Shown here in pieces: positions 1-9,199 of a DNA stretch of 64,000 nt (its first letter is position 1; each line of letters begins with the position of its first letter). Origin of the DNA: Paenibacillus turicensis (GTDB taxonomy: Bacteria > Bacillota > Bacilli > Paenibacillales > Paenibacillaceae); the NCBI RefSeq assembly GCF_017873435.1, contig NZ_JAGGKG010000002.1:124001-188000 (forward strand), written 5' to 3'. The notes below the pieces were generated by a model that ran no database searches, was not told where the DNA came from, and saw only the letters and a list, made by a program, of their open reading frames with translations. The translations under genes and the position numbers were made by a program.

Positions 1-677
1 GCAGGTTCATCATCTACGATGTTATACGTTCCTGTAGGCCACTCCAATGCCAGAAAAGCAGCATTCGCAGCATCTTGCACATGCACAAAAGAAGAGACGC
101 CGTCTGTTGCCTTTACCTCTTGCTTCCTTACTTTTTCAGCCGTAGACCCAGCCTGATCATACCAAGTTGCGGGTCCATACAAAGTACCGTATCGTAAAAC
201 TACATATTCCGGAATTTCTTTTACAGCTTCCTCTAGGGCCACAACACCGTTAATCGTTGTATATCTAGGCATAGGGGCATCGAGGTCCAATGAAGTTTCT
301 TCCGTTGCAGGAGTTGTGCCAGGTTCATATGCCCATGAAATACTCTGTGCGATTATTTTTTGTACCTTTGCTTGTTTTGCTGCATCCACTAGGTTGCGAG
401 TTCCTTCAATCCGTATGCGAGCATTTTCTGCTGAGCTGCCTTGACTTAATGAGGTTAATTGATGAATGACAACATCAGGTTTAACTTCCGTTAAAATATT
501 CACCATTTGCTCCCGATCGAACACATCTGCAAGAACTGCTTTGGCTCCAGTTTGTTCAATGGCCTGTCGTTGCTTTTCTTTCCTTGTCATGCCAATGACA
601 TCGTGACCAGCTTGTACGAGCTGCGGTAGCAACAATCTCCCAATAACACCACTAGCACCAGCTACAAAAATTTTCAT
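1..677 (-). CDS. NAD-dependent epimerase/dehydratase family protein (3' end off the window)
   Basis: The reading frame starts at ATG 677, seven bases after a good ribosome binding site (GGAGG), and runs off the left edge, so the C-terminus is missing. The N-terminus MKIFVAGASGVIG carries the GxxGxxG dinucleotide-binding motif of a Rossmann fold, and a later RYGTLYGP segment is typical of extended short-chain dehydrogenases/reductases of the epimerase type. Such proteins act in the cytosol on nucleotide sugars or other small carbonyl substrates; the substrate cannot be told from the sequence. Its ATG overlaps the stop codon of the upstream membrane protein gene (ATGA), so the two are probably co-transcribed and translationally coupled. 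Confidence 0.85.
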   Translation of the reverse strand, partial: MKIFVAGASGVIGRLLLPQLVQAGHDVIGMTRKEKQRQAIEQTGAKAVLADVFDREQMVNILTEVKPDVVIHQLTSLSQGSSAENARIRIEGTRNLVDAAKQAKVQKIIAQSISWAYEPGTTPATEETSLDLDAPMPRYTTINGVVALEEAVKEIPEYVVLRYGTLYGPATWYDQAGSTAEKVRKQEVKATDGVSSFVHVQDAANAAFLALEWPTGTYNIVDDEP

Positions 678-970
678 AAAAATAGACCTCCAAATTTTCT
701 ATATATTGATAAAATCAGAATCTGCAACTGATTGATGACAAGACCCATAGCAGCTGTCACGGTCGGTGCAATGAAAATTACGTATGGACGTCTGATCCAC
801 CCTGGTTCTCTGTATACCCACATCGCTATAGCCATCGCCGCGACTTCTGGTAAAATGATCTCTGAATGTTGTAACCATACGGATAAACTAACCATCAATA
901 CAATAAATGATATCGCAATAACGTAAGGCAGCTTGCCTATTTTATTCGTTGCGAGATCTGCTGTATTCAT
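674..970 (-). CDS. short integral membrane protein, probably truncated
   Basis: This 98-residue protein has a hydrophobic segment near residues 15-37, then a conserved-looking stretch (ILPEVAAMAIAMWVYREPGW), then a second hydrophobic segment around residues 68-92. I chose ATG 970 because AAAGGAG lies five bases upstream; the ATG at 985 has no such site. The sequence looks like the N-terminal half of a longer multi-pass membrane protein, and its last residues (RKFGGLFL) read through the ribosome binding site of the next gene, which suggests that the original C-terminus was lost. The stop overlaps the start of the epimerase gene. No function can be assigned. Confidence 0.6.
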   Translation of the reverse strand: MNTADLATNKIGKLPYVIAISFIVLMVSLSVWLQHSEIILPEVAAMAIAMWVYREPGWIRRPYVIFIAPTVTAAMGLVINQLQILILSIYRKFGGLFL

Positions 971-1162
971 ATGCTCTCCTTTCAATCCAACTTAAAGCTA
1001 TTGCTACTGTTGGATAATCATAGCTATGATTAATGTGCATTTAATACAGCATGCTGTTAAATTTATGCTAACATGAACATTTTGAATGTTTTAAGTACCA
1101 CTGTATTTCATTTTTTTGCATACCAATTATTAAAGACTTACATAAGCATGTGACAGTAAAAT

Positions 1163-1190
1163 AAAAAAGCCGCTAAAATAGCGACTTTAT
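1163..1190 (-). terminator. intrinsic terminator after the hybrid sensor kinase
   Basis: Read on the minus strand this is AGTCGCTA, a short loop, TAGCGGCT, then six T. It lies just past the stop codon of the sensor kinase gene. Confidence 0.75.
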
Positions 1191-1202
1191 CGTGATAAGT
1201 TA

Positions 1203-4200
1203 TTATAGTCTCGGTACGATGAATGAAACGGTAGTTCCTTCACCAGGTATACTTTGAATCAGTAAACCTTGCCCATAAATCTTTTTAAGGCGTCGATCGG
1301 TATTCGTTAATCCCACACCGGATGTCCCAGCCTTCTTCTTGCCATCTAAGATGGAAGACAGCTTGGTCTCATCCATACCAACTCCATTATCATGTATGAC
1401 AAACTTGATATAATCCTCTTCTTTCATAGCAGATAGGCTTAGCTTCCCTCCACTTGTACGCTTCAATATGCCGTGGCGAATTGCATTTTCTACGATAGGC
1501 TGGATTGTAAGTGGCGGAAGTTTCGTATCCAAATGATCAGGCAGATTCCATTCGACTTCCAATCGGTCTCCAAACCGTTCCTTTTCGATATATAAATACG
1601 CTCGCAGCAAGTCAAGCTCATGGGACAGTGGGACCAGAGGCTGTAAATTTTTTGAATTAAAACTTCCCTGTAAGTAGTCACTAAAGGCTAAAAGCAATTT
1701 AATCATACGATCTGAATCTAATAAACTTAGTGAAGCAATAGAATTAATTGTATTAAACAAAAAGTGAGGCTGAATCTGAGCTTGGAGCCATGCAGCTTCC
1801 ATCCGCAATTGCTCGTCAACGGATTGTTTAAAATGGATTAATGCACGAATTCTTGATTGCAGCTCTAACATTTCAACCGGCTTTGTTAAGTAATCATTAG
1901 CTCCTGCAAGAAAGCCAGCTTGAATATCATCGGGTCTAATCCTTGCCGTCAATAGCAATACTGGCAACTCAAAAATAGTGAATTTCTCACGTATCATTTC
2001 AGTAAGAGCGTAACCAGACATTTCGGGCATCATCACATCCGTTATAACCAAATCCCACGGTTTATGGTTCATTTGTTCAAGGGCCTTCTGAGCACTATTT
2101 ACAGCGGTAACTTCATAGTTATCCAGCTCCAGCAATGACTTTATAACCTTCAAATTGATGGAATCATCATCCACTAAAAGGATAGCTCCTTTGACAATAT
2201 CCATTGGATCGCTATTCTCTGAAGAAATAGCTGCTTCCATATTTACGTCCATTGCGTTTTGTACTAGCTGAACGGTAGTAGGTTCCTCTATCACTTCATC
2301 ATTCTTTAAACCTTTTATAACGGGTGTGTCCTCTACCAAAGGTATCGAAAATGTGAAGACAGATCCCTGTCCTAGCTCAGATTTAAGCGCCAATGTACCT
2401 CCATGAAGCTCAACTAATTCTTTACAAATACTGAGTCCTAGACCTAGGCCGCTCCCCTGGGAAGTGATACTGGAATCAGCTTGTTGATACGGTGAGAATA
2501 TCCTTTGTTGCAGTTCTTCATTAATCCCAATACCCGTATCCATAATATGAACATAAGCTACTCCATCCTGAACTTCTGAACAAAGAGTAACACTTCCTTC
2601 CTTCGTAAATTTCAAAGCATTATGAACTAAATTGAACATAATTTGGGTAAGGCGATTTTCGTCAGCGACTACATTAGGCATTGTATCAGGAATCTCGTTC
2701 TGTAGCTTCACGTTGTTGTTCAACGTCATATAGTTCAACATATGAACTACTCCCTTTGCCACTGCTGGTAAAGAGACGCTTGTTGTATCAAGAGAAATTC
2801 GACTATCTTTAAGAAGCGTAATATCAATTAAGTCATCCAGTAGCTGTGACATGCGCTGTCCAACTTTAGTAATTAGCATCAAATCTTCATGATCAGGTTG
2901 GGTAAGTGAACTATTCCCCCGAATCATGATCGATTGAGCCATATTTATGATCGCATGGAGCGGATTCCGAAGCTCATGTGACGTATTAGCAAGAAACTCG
3001 TCTTTTTTCTTGTCTACTTTTTTGAGCTCTTCCGCTTGTTTTTCAGCACGCATTCCAGTTTTCGTGAAGCGCACAAACCAAAAAGAGGCAAAAATAACAA
3101 AAGCAACAATAAGATCAATCGGGTAATAAGGTAGATCTTTATCAAACCATGACTTAAATAATCCGCTAAATCCCATATTTAACGAAACAGCGATTCCGTC
3201 AAGCAAGATGATAGATGCTTCTTGACCTTTTCTGATGGCCTGTCTTGAAATAATAGGTACAAGTATGATAGCTAAGATCATAAAAACACCAATCAGCTTA
3301 GACGAATAATCCAGCCAACTTATAGGAAATAAAAGAGTTGCGATTACATATGTGTAAAAAATAATAGAAAAAAGTAAAATCAATTTTTTAAAACTTTGAA
3401 CACTCAGCAGGTGTCTTGTACACAATACTAGACAATATGCTAGTGCGGAGTATCCAATAATTCTTAAGCGTACTGACCATTCAAAATTAATTGGGAACCA
3501 CTGAAGCAACATTTTGTCATCATCGATTAACGTAACAAGCAATGCAAATAATATAATTCCAGCAAAATAAAACAGTTCTTTCTGTCGATGACCAACGAAA
3601 AGCAAAATAACGATATATATCATATGAAGTAATAAAATAACACAAACTAGCATTTGCATATTCTCGCTGAAATGAGTTTCATTCATGACAGCATATGGAT
3701 TCCCAAACTTTATGGATTGAACAATTCCACCTTGATTATGATAGTGAAAATTACTGACATGAATGACGATATCCATTTGGGACTGCTCCACTATGAAATT
3801 GCCTGTATAGGGGACAACCTTGGAAATTGTTCCACTCGAGGTTTTATCAGGAAAACCTGATTCATATATAAGATTCCCATTAATATATAAGTGATAAGCT
3901 GTCTTTATTTCAGGTATATGAATGCCATAAGACGCATTTGATGCAGGCAAAAGCACGCGAAGTCGATAGGTTCCAAAATTAGACTCTGGACTCGTATCTT
4001 TAAAAGTACCAGGAACCTGTGTTAAATTCGCGAGATGGAATGTATCATTTAACGGTGTGTTTGGAGAAATGAAGTTATCAGGGTAAAAGTCCCATTGCCC
4101 GTTCAGTGTAACTGTCTGCTGATCATCAAATTTACAGTTAGATAAATCTAGTTCACCCTGAATTGCATGGGGCTGACTGGGCGAGGCGAACTCCATATAC

Positions 4201-4301
4201 CATAACAGCCTCATACTAATTAAAGCTACTAAGTATACGAGAATGATCCATGCCAGCCTATGTTTGGATATGTTTTTTTTAATATGAAAGAATGATGGCA
4301 A
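1203..4301 (-). CDS. large hybrid sensor histidine kinase with two kinase modules (7TMR-DISM type)
   Basis: About 1032 residues. In order: an N-terminal membrane anchor (about 15-37), an extracellular jelly-roll-like 7TMR-DISM sensor domain (about 55-200), seven membrane segments (about 210-415), a HisKA dimerisation domain with HELRNPLHAI (about 440-505), a HATPase domain with the DTGIGI and GSGLGLGLSI boxes (about 545-665), a receiver domain (LLVDDDSINLKV, phospho-Asp in VITDVMMPE, about 710-830), and a LytS-like second kinase module (QIQPHFLFN, then a HATPase with IVENAIRHG and DNGVGM, to the end). It is expected in the cytoplasmic membrane, where it would sense an external ligand. The start is TTG 4301, nine bases after AAGGA; the TTG at 4310 is too close to that site. 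No separate response regulator gene adjoins it. Confidence 0.85.
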   Translation of the reverse strand: MPSFFHIKKNISKHRLAWIILVYLVALISMRLLWYMEFASPSQPHAIQGELDLSNCKFDDQQTVTLNGQWDFYPDNFISPNTPLNDTFHLANLTQVPGTFKDTSPESNFGTYRLRVLLPASNASYGIHIPEIKTAYHLYINGNLIYESGFPDKTSSGTISKVVPYTGNFIVEQSQMDIVIHVSNFHYHNQGGIVQSIKFGNPYAVMNETHFSENMQMLVCVILLLHMIYIVILLFVGHRQKELFYFAGIILFALLVTLIDDDKMLLQWFPINFEWSVRLRIIGYSALAYCLVLCTRHLLSVQSFKKLILLFSIIFYTYVIATLLFPISWLDYSSKLIGVFMILAIILVPIISRQAIRKGQEASIILLDGIAVSLNMGFSGLFKSWFDKDLPYYPIDLIVAFVIFASFWFVRFTKTGMRAEKQAEELKKVDKKKDEFLANTSHELRNPLHAIINMAQSIMIRGNSSLTQPDHEDLMLITKVGQRMSQLLDDLIDITLLKDSRISLDTTSVSLPAVAKGVVHMLNYMTLNNNVKLQNEIPDTMPNVVADENRLTQIMFNLVHNALKFTKEGSVTLCSEVQDGVAYVHIMDTGIGINEELQQRIFSPYQQADSSITSQGSGLGLGLSICKELVELHGGTLALKSELGQGSVFTFSIPLVEDTPVIKGLKNDEVIEEPTTVQLVQNAMDVNMEAAISSENSDPMDIVKGAILLVDDDSINLKVIKSLLELDNYEVTAVNSAQKALEQMNHKPWDLVITDVMMPEMSGYALTEMIREKFTIFELPVLLLTARIRPDDIQAGFLAGANDYLTKPVEMLELQSRIRALIHFKQSVDEQLRMEAAWLQAQIQPHFLFNTINSIASLSLLDSDRMIKLLLAFSDYLQGSFNSKNLQPLVPLSHELDLLRAYLYIEKERFGDRLEVEWNLPDHLDTKLPPLTIQPIVENAIRHGILKRTSGGKLSLSAMKEEDYIKFVIHDNGVGMDETKLSSILDGKKKAGTSGVGLTNTDRRLKKIYGQGLLIQSIPGEGTTVSFIVPRL

Positions 4302-4463
4302 CGTTAACAATCCTTTATTATTCTGTATAGTAAGGCTTAGTTTGCTAAACCAATTTTATCATGGATGCTGGAAAATGGAACAATCTATTGAGCAGATTAT
4401 AAGTGACGCCATAAGTTACTTTAAAGTAACACCCCCCAGGGGCTATCAGCGGAATAATCGTAT

Positions 4464-4706
4464 TTATTCCACATCAATAGGATGTTTTATTTCATCCTTA
4501 TAGTAATCAATATATAAGTTACCGTTGCTTCCTAAAACTGCATAAAAAACATCACTGATTTGTTTCTGATGCGATTTTAATTGTTCCATTAGCTTGTCTT
4601 TAGAAGCATGATTTACACTTATATTTTTTTCAAGTAAATTACCATCCATTATCATTTCTATTGGCATATTTTCTTTATTGCTCTCTTCCTTGCTAATGTC
4701 ATTCAT
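4464..4706 (-). CDS. C-terminal part of a frameshifted DUF421 (YetF-like) membrane protein
   Basis: The 80-residue frame resembles the C-terminal cytoplasmic domain of DUF421/YetF proteins: PIEMIMDGNLLEKNI corresponds to the usual P-x-x-x-x-x-DG-x-x-x-x-x-N-L/I motif, and ISDVFYAVLGSNGNLYIDYY to the usual VFYA...G-LYV end. It begins three bases beyond the stop of the N-terminal part and lies in a different frame. Adding one base to the run of eight A (plus-strand T 4722-4729) joins both parts into one frame. It is therefore best read as the tail of the preceding gene, either broken, or expressed through slippage, or split by a sequencing error. An independent small protein is possible but unlikely. 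Confidence 0.65.
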   Translation of the reverse strand: MNDISKEESNKENMPIEMIMDGNLLEKNISVNHASKDKLMEQLKSHQKQISDVFYAVLGSNGNLYIDYYKDEIKHPIDVE

Positions 4707-4708
4707 TG

Positions 4709-5182
4709 TTACAGTTCTGAATTTTTTTTCTTCATGACCGAAACTTGGCCATTAACTTCAAGTAAGGCATATTCAACTTCATTAATATCAAACACTTCTT
4801 TTTGTCTAAGCGCCTGATTAAGTGAATCTAACGTTATTTTATTCTTTGACAAGTTTTGCTCCAAAACTTTTCCACCTTCAATTAATACCGTAGGAGAACC
4901 TTCAGCTAACAAACGAATTTTTCTACTTCTTAGATTTAATTTAGAAAGTAAGTAGGATGTTCCAGTAAACACAATAAGCGATATAAGTAAATGTGTAACT
5001 TCCATTTTTTCATTAAAAGCCAAATTAGCTGCTATAGCCCCCATAATTACCGCAGTGACAAAATCATGAAAATTCATGTTTGACAAAGTTTGTTTTCCAA
5101 GCATTCGCGCGATAACTAATAGAAGAATAAATGCAGAAATACTTCTGATCAAAATAATGAGGTGATCAATCAAATTTAACAT
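4709..5182 (-). CDS. DUF421 (YetF-like) membrane protein, N-terminal part, frameshifted
   Basis: The protein has about 157 residues, while DUF421 proteins usually have 210 or more. Three membrane segments fill the first 80 residues (LIILIRSISAFILLLVIARM, then FHDFVTAVIMGAIAANLAF, then LLISLIVFTGTSYLL). The following soluble part contains the family hallmark LLAEGSPTVLIEGGKVLEQNL and the element ITLDSLNQALRQKEVFDINEVEYALLE, each inside the usual YetF domain. It ends VMKKKNSEL at a stop right after a run of eight A. The start is uncertain: ATG 5182 lies directly against GAAAGG, while TTG 5173 has better spacing. The family is widespread in spore formers, but its role is not well established. 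Confidence 0.75.
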   Translation of the reverse strand: MLNLIDHLIILIRSISAFILLLVIARMLGKQTLSNMNFHDFVTAVIMGAIAANLAFNEKMEVTHLLISLIVFTGTSYLLSKLNLRSRKIRLLAEGSPTVLIEGGKVLEQNLSKNKITLDSLNQALRQKEVFDINEVEYALLEVNGQVSVMKKKNSEL

Positions 5183-5386
5183 CCTTTCATTTGTAAAGAG
5201 ATAGTAGGATCCTTCAGTAATAGTATGCACATACTAGACTCAAAATATGATGAATCATTGGTTTCAAGTTAAATGACTTAATTATAGGTTCTACCTATAT
5301 ATGCAATTGATATTATATATTTCTCGAATAGGGAGTGTTGGCTTATGATTATGTCACAATTTAAATTGTTTAGGAGGAGGGTTCAT

Positions 5387-5671
5387 ATGTCTTTGTATGA
5401 TATGAAAATCCATTACATCGATGGTAGGCAGGCAGCACAAGCGCCATTTCAAGGGTTCGATACTGAATCGGATAGCGGGAAGTTTATGAACAATTTCCTA
5501 AACGAGAAATACCCCGATATATACAAGGATGACGGGATTAAGTGGAATGTCACTAAATTTTTGATCGATCAGAATGGCCAGGTGCACAGAAGATTTGAGA
5601 CAACGATAGAACCATTTGAAATTGAGCCAGATATTAAATCATTACTTAAAACTCATCACCTAAACAATTAA
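5387..5671 (+). pseudogene. glutathione peroxidase remnant with an internal deletion
   Basis: The frame starts at ATG 5387 behind a strong AGGAGGAGGG site and encodes 94 residues. The first 14 or so (MSLYDMKIHYIDGR) match the N-terminus of glutathione peroxidase family proteins, and the last 60 match their C-terminus (IKWNVTKFLIDQNGQVHRRF, including the conserved Trp-Asn). Family members have about 160 residues. The missing middle would contain the catalytic Cys (NTASKCG-like motif) and the conserved Gln, so the product cannot be a working peroxidase. The frame is still open across the junction, so a small protein may be made. I treat it as an in-frame deletion derivative. Confidence 0.7.
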
Positions 5672-5856
5672 ATAACGTTGTGTACGATCACTGACATAAC
5701 TTTTATTTACATTAACAACAGTTTTTTAAGGCTTACGTCCAATCAGTACCCCATTGCTTGCTGGTAAGAAAGCTCTATTCTTCTTATATCTATAAAGCCA
5801 ACCTCCGTTAAACATGCTGAATACTCAGACCAAGTATAATTTTGGCCGCTGATTAC

Positions 5857-5884
5857 AAAAAAACCACCCAAAAAGGTGGCTTTC
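5857..5884 (-). terminator. terminator of the SLH-domain protein gene
   Basis: On the minus strand: GCCACC, loop, GGTGG, followed by a run of T. It sits 25 bases past the stop of the SLH-domain protein gene. Confidence 0.8.
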
Positions 5885-5908
5885 ACGAATGGGAATTTAT
5901 GGTTAAAA

Positions 5909-7195
5909 CTACTTACTCAAAACATTAAGCAACCTGTAAATCATCACAGCAGCTTCTGCACGTGTAACTTCACGTTTTGGAAAGAAGAAGTTGCTTTGTC
6001 CTTCAACTATTTTATAGGATTGCAGCAATTGAATAGAAGATTTTGCCCAAGGAGCAATATTATTGTCCGCGAAGTCTTTTTCCTCAGTCTTGGCTTCGAA
6101 ATTATTCTTCACTAGGACATTAGCAAGCATAACTGCAGCTTGTTCTCTTTGCATAATTTGATTTGGACGGAAAGTTCCATCCTCATAGCCATTTGTTAGA
6201 CCATGATTTAAAGCAATTAAAATTTCTTCTGTGTACCAAGCATTTTTACTTAAATCTTTCAAAGCTGGTACATCCGTAGCGGATTTATTTTCCATGTCTA
6301 ACGCACGTTTAACTAAAATAGTAAACTCTGCGCGGGAGATTTTTTTATTAGGACCAAATGTACCATCCTCATAGCCCTTTAAAAAACCCTCTTTTGTTAA
6401 AGACTTGATCGCTTCTTCAGCAAAGTTTCCAGAAATATCTGAAAAGTTATTGTTGTTTTCGCTAGTAGATTCATGACTATCAGATTTAGGGCTCTCCTCA
6501 GTCACTGGCTTTTCAGGAGTTTCTGCCTTTGCTTCTTCTTTTGTAACAATATTTACATAACCTTGCTCACCCTTTTCCATAACTACGGTACCCGACATTT
6601 TTATAGCATGTACATATACAGTATACGGACGGTCAGAGCCTAAGTTTTTAGCAACCGTTGTCAGGTTTGGTCCAGAATAAACTAAATCATTATTAAAAAT
6701 TACCCAGTAATGATTAGCCCCTTCTACCGCATCCCAACTAATTGTTGCAGAATTAGAAGTTGTCTCAGCTTTAATATTTGTAGGGGCTGGCATTAATTCA
6801 GGGTCTTTTGTTTTACTGGTATGTCTCGATCTACCACTCTCACCTGCTGAGTTAAAGGAGGTTAGCTCTACAACATAAGTTTTATTAGGTGTCAATTCTG
6901 TGGCTTTATATGTAAGATCAGCACCACTATAAACAAGCTTATTATCAATATACACCTTATATCCTGTTGCTTCACTGACTGCATTCCAAGTTACTGTCAA
7001 TGTAGTTTCATCTGTTGTAACATAAAAACCGGTTGGTGCAAAAGGAGCCTCCTTTCCTTCTGTTACAGTGCTACTTGCTGGTGATGTTGCTCCTTCAGCA
7101 TTAGCCTTACCTGCACCCATAATGGCCCAATTACCTAACAATAAACTTGCTGACAAAGCTAGGGATAAAACTTTTGAAATACTACCTCTTCTCAT
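5909..7195 (-). CDS. surface protein with two Fn3 domains and three SLH domains
   Basis: The product has 428 residues. A signal peptide ends near residue 34 (VLSLALSASLLLG...KANAEG). Two fibronectin type III domains follow (about 50-135, with TLTVTWNAVSEATGYKVYID; about 138-225, with SATISWDAVEGANHYWV), then a Lys/Glu/Ser-rich linker (about 225-255), then three S-layer homology repeats: the first with GYEDGTFGPNKKISRAEF, the second with GYEDGTFRPNQIMQREQA, the third with FFFPKREVTRAEAAVM. SLH domains bind pyruvylated secondary cell wall polymer, so the protein is expected to be held non-covalently on the cell surface. The start is ATG 7195 (GAGGAG upstream) rather than an upstream ATG, because it gives a clean signal peptide. 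The role of the Fn3 part is unknown. Confidence 0.9.
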   Translation of the reverse strand: MRRGSISKVLSLALSASLLLGNWAIMGAGKANAEGATSPASSTVTEGKEAPFAPTGFYVTTDETTLTVTWNAVSEATGYKVYIDNKLVYSGADLTYKATELTPNKTYVVELTSFNSAGESGRSRHTSKTKDPELMPAPTNIKAETTSNSATISWDAVEGANHYWVIFNNDLVYSGPNLTTVAKNLGSDRPYTVYVHAIKMSGTVVMEKGEQGYVNIVTKEEAKAETPEKPVTEESPKSDSHESTSENNNNFSDISGNFAEEAIKSLTKEGFLKGYEDGTFGPNKKISRAEFTILVKRALDMENKSATDVPALKDLSKNAWYTEEILIALNHGLTNGYEDGTFRPNQIMQREQAAVMLANVLVKNNFEAKTEEKDFADNNIAPWAKSSIQLLQSYKIVEGQSNFFFPKREVTRAEAAVMIYRLLNVLSK

Positions 7196-7356
7196 GTAAT
7201 AAACTCTCCTCATCATCATCTTTTTTTTAAATACGCAATTCAATTTCAACCTTCCTTATGTATTTGAGTTCTAAACTCATGTCAGAATAAAAGCGATTCT
7301 CTTCTCAAATGAGCCTAAAAATCTTAAATTCAGAAAAATTTCTGAGTATATGGAAT

Positions 7357-7377
7357 AAGTCGCTTGGTTAGCGACTT
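7357..7377. other. hairpin in a 469-base gene-free stretch (7196-7664)
   Basis: AAGTCGCT, a five-base loop and AGCGACTT form a perfect eight-pair stem followed on the plus strand by TGTTT. A smaller palindrome (CAGAAAAATTTCTG) lies just upstream. No gene on the plus strand ends here, so a terminator role is uncertain. The rest of the stretch is AT-rich, contains the promoter region of the SLH gene and the 3' flank of the esterase-like gene, and shows no convincing coding frame. Confidence 0.35.
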
Positions 7378-7664
7378 TGTTTAGCTTATATATAGTTTTG
7401 CGAGTTACTATTGTCTTATGTGGGACTTCAACAGAATAGAATATGTAATTAAATGTCGATTATTGTAGTTAAAACATTTTTACTATTATATCAATATGAC
7501 TTTTATAGGTCTATATATTTATTTAAAAACTTAATCATAGATAAAAAGTACTACTAACTAAATAAAACAGACTAAAAAAGCCGCTAAAGGCAACTTGCTC
7601 AGTTTTAACATTGATTTCGGATTAAAGAGCTTCGACAAATAAATTTAACTTATGATGAAGCTAA

Positions 7665-8993
7665 CTAATGCTTTGAAGGATGGATTTTTTTAATAAGTAA
7701 TATTCCATCATACTGATCGCGAGGAATCATTTTTTCATCTAAAACTCCCCATGCTTTGGCTGTACGAGGGGTATACATCCATTCTGTTGCAGGACTTAAT
7801 GTTGTGTCCTTCATATCGATAAACCGTGCTGTCCCCATATCCGTAGCTAAAATTTGTTCAAGACTACCGTTTACGTGAGGCTTGACTTGCTCTTCCTCTC
7901 CATTGTTTTTAGAGGAGCTTCCTTCATAAGCGTATAAGCCTATAACATAACCATTTTGTTTAAGTGAGAACGGCAGCATTTCTCCCATCGTTGGATAAGG
8001 TTGATGATCATATCCAAATCCGTTATGCTCTGTAATCATCGTAGAATTATTTTTCCGAATATGATAGTTATGTCCCCACAAAATGATGTTCTCATTTGGA
8101 TATAGGCTGTTGGCAAGCCAATCTACATTCCCAGCCATGACGTGATCTCGTTCGTAACTTCCTAATTTCACATTTTTCTCAGGCTCTTCCCCTGCAAGTA
8201 GGTTTACGATATGCGGATGATAGTTATCCAACATGTCTATTCTATTTTGGAAGACACGTTCAATTATAGATATTAGCTTCGGGTTTCCCTGATTTTTGCT
8301 TAATTCTACTTGGTTGTTCTTTACAAAGCTTTGTAGAGCGATATATTTTTCTTTCATCTTCTTGTGCTGGCTATTAAAATCTTCTATTTTGTCAATCATG
8401 TTCAGCCTTTCGTACCAACGTTCCGTTTGTTCAAATGCTTTAGCTTTACTTTTATCTACCTTTGCAAACCAATCCTCTATGTAGTTAATAAACAAATCCG
8501 TAGACACTTGGGAGTCAAAACCCGTTAATATAAGTGGATGATCACTTTTACTCTGCTCTGCGATGTATTCAAATAAAGGCAAGTTTTCTTCTACCTGCCA
8601 AACACCATAGATGGCGTTTTCCATCAATTGCTTTGGTGTTAGCTTATCGATTTCTTCATATGCCACAGTGGCATCAGAAAGATTGGATTCAAATGCAATG
8701 ACGTTATAGCCCAACTGCTCATGCAGAAATTTTACGAGTCTAACCTTTACTGAGTTGTATTCAGATGCGCCATGCGTGGCTTCACCCAAGCTGACCAAGC
8801 GTTTATCCTTTAAAATCGTTTTTAAAAACATTAAATCAGCATATGAGTCATTTTTCTCTGTAAGCACTGATGTAATGAGATTGGCATGTGGAGTAATAGG
8901 TACTTCGGACATATAAGCAACTTGACCCACACCCAATACACATAAACTACAAACCACTGTAGACAATAACACCTTTTTAAAACCTGAATTCAT
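7665..8993 (-). CDS. secreted erythromycin-esterase-family protein
   Basis: The 442-residue protein begins with a signal peptide or membrane anchor (KKVLLSTVVCSLCVLGVG, residues 6-24). The mature part matches the erythromycin esterase fold: RLVSLGEATHGASEYNSVK carries the family Glu and His, VIAFESNLSDA follows, then GFDSQV and LWGHNYHIRKNNS with further conserved His residues. EreA and EreB, which open the macrolide lactone, are cytosolic. An exported member, as here, fits better with the many uncharacterised Ere-like hydrolases of bacilli. The substrate is unknown, and macrolide resistance should not be inferred. The start ATG 8993 has GAGGAG upstream. Confidence 0.8.
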   Translation of the reverse strand: MNSGFKKVLLSTVVCSLCVLGVGQVAYMSEVPITPHANLITSVLTEKNDSYADLMFLKTILKDKRLVSLGEATHGASEYNSVKVRLVKFLHEQLGYNVIAFESNLSDATVAYEEIDKLTPKQLMENAIYGVWQVEENLPLFEYIAEQSKSDHPLILTGFDSQVSTDLFINYIEDWFAKVDKSKAKAFEQTERWYERLNMIDKIEDFNSQHKKMKEKYIALQSFVKNNQVELSKNQGNPKLISIIERVFQNRIDMLDNYHPHIVNLLAGEEPEKNVKLGSYERDHVMAGNVDWLANSLYPNENIILWGHNYHIRKNNSTMITEHNGFGYDHQPYPTMGEMLPFSLKQNGYVIGLYAYEGSSSKNNGEEEQVKPHVNGSLEQILATDMGTARFIDMKDTTLSPATEWMYTPRTAKAWGVLDEKMIPRDQYDGILLIKKIHPSKH

Positions 8994-9199
8994 TATGTAA
9001 CACTCCTCTTTTTTTGTTCTGTATTAGCTTAGCAGTACAAGTTTAAGTTCAGGATAATTGTAAGTTTAAGATTTGTTTAAATAGCTAGCGCTCGTGAATT
9101 GAGATATTTTTTCAACATAAAATTATTTACTTTAGCCAACATTATTTATGTATAACCCTAAGTTTGTACATATACAATAATTAAAAAAAGGAGATCGCA

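Noticed and set aside
7665-8993. Macrolide resistance gene
   Set aside because: Family similarity only; the protein is exported, and most erythromycin-esterase-like proteins of bacilli have no proven macrolide activity.
9121-9170. Further dif-like site (TTATGTATAAC)
   Set aside because: Only the right arm is similar; the left arm does not fit the pattern of sites A to D.
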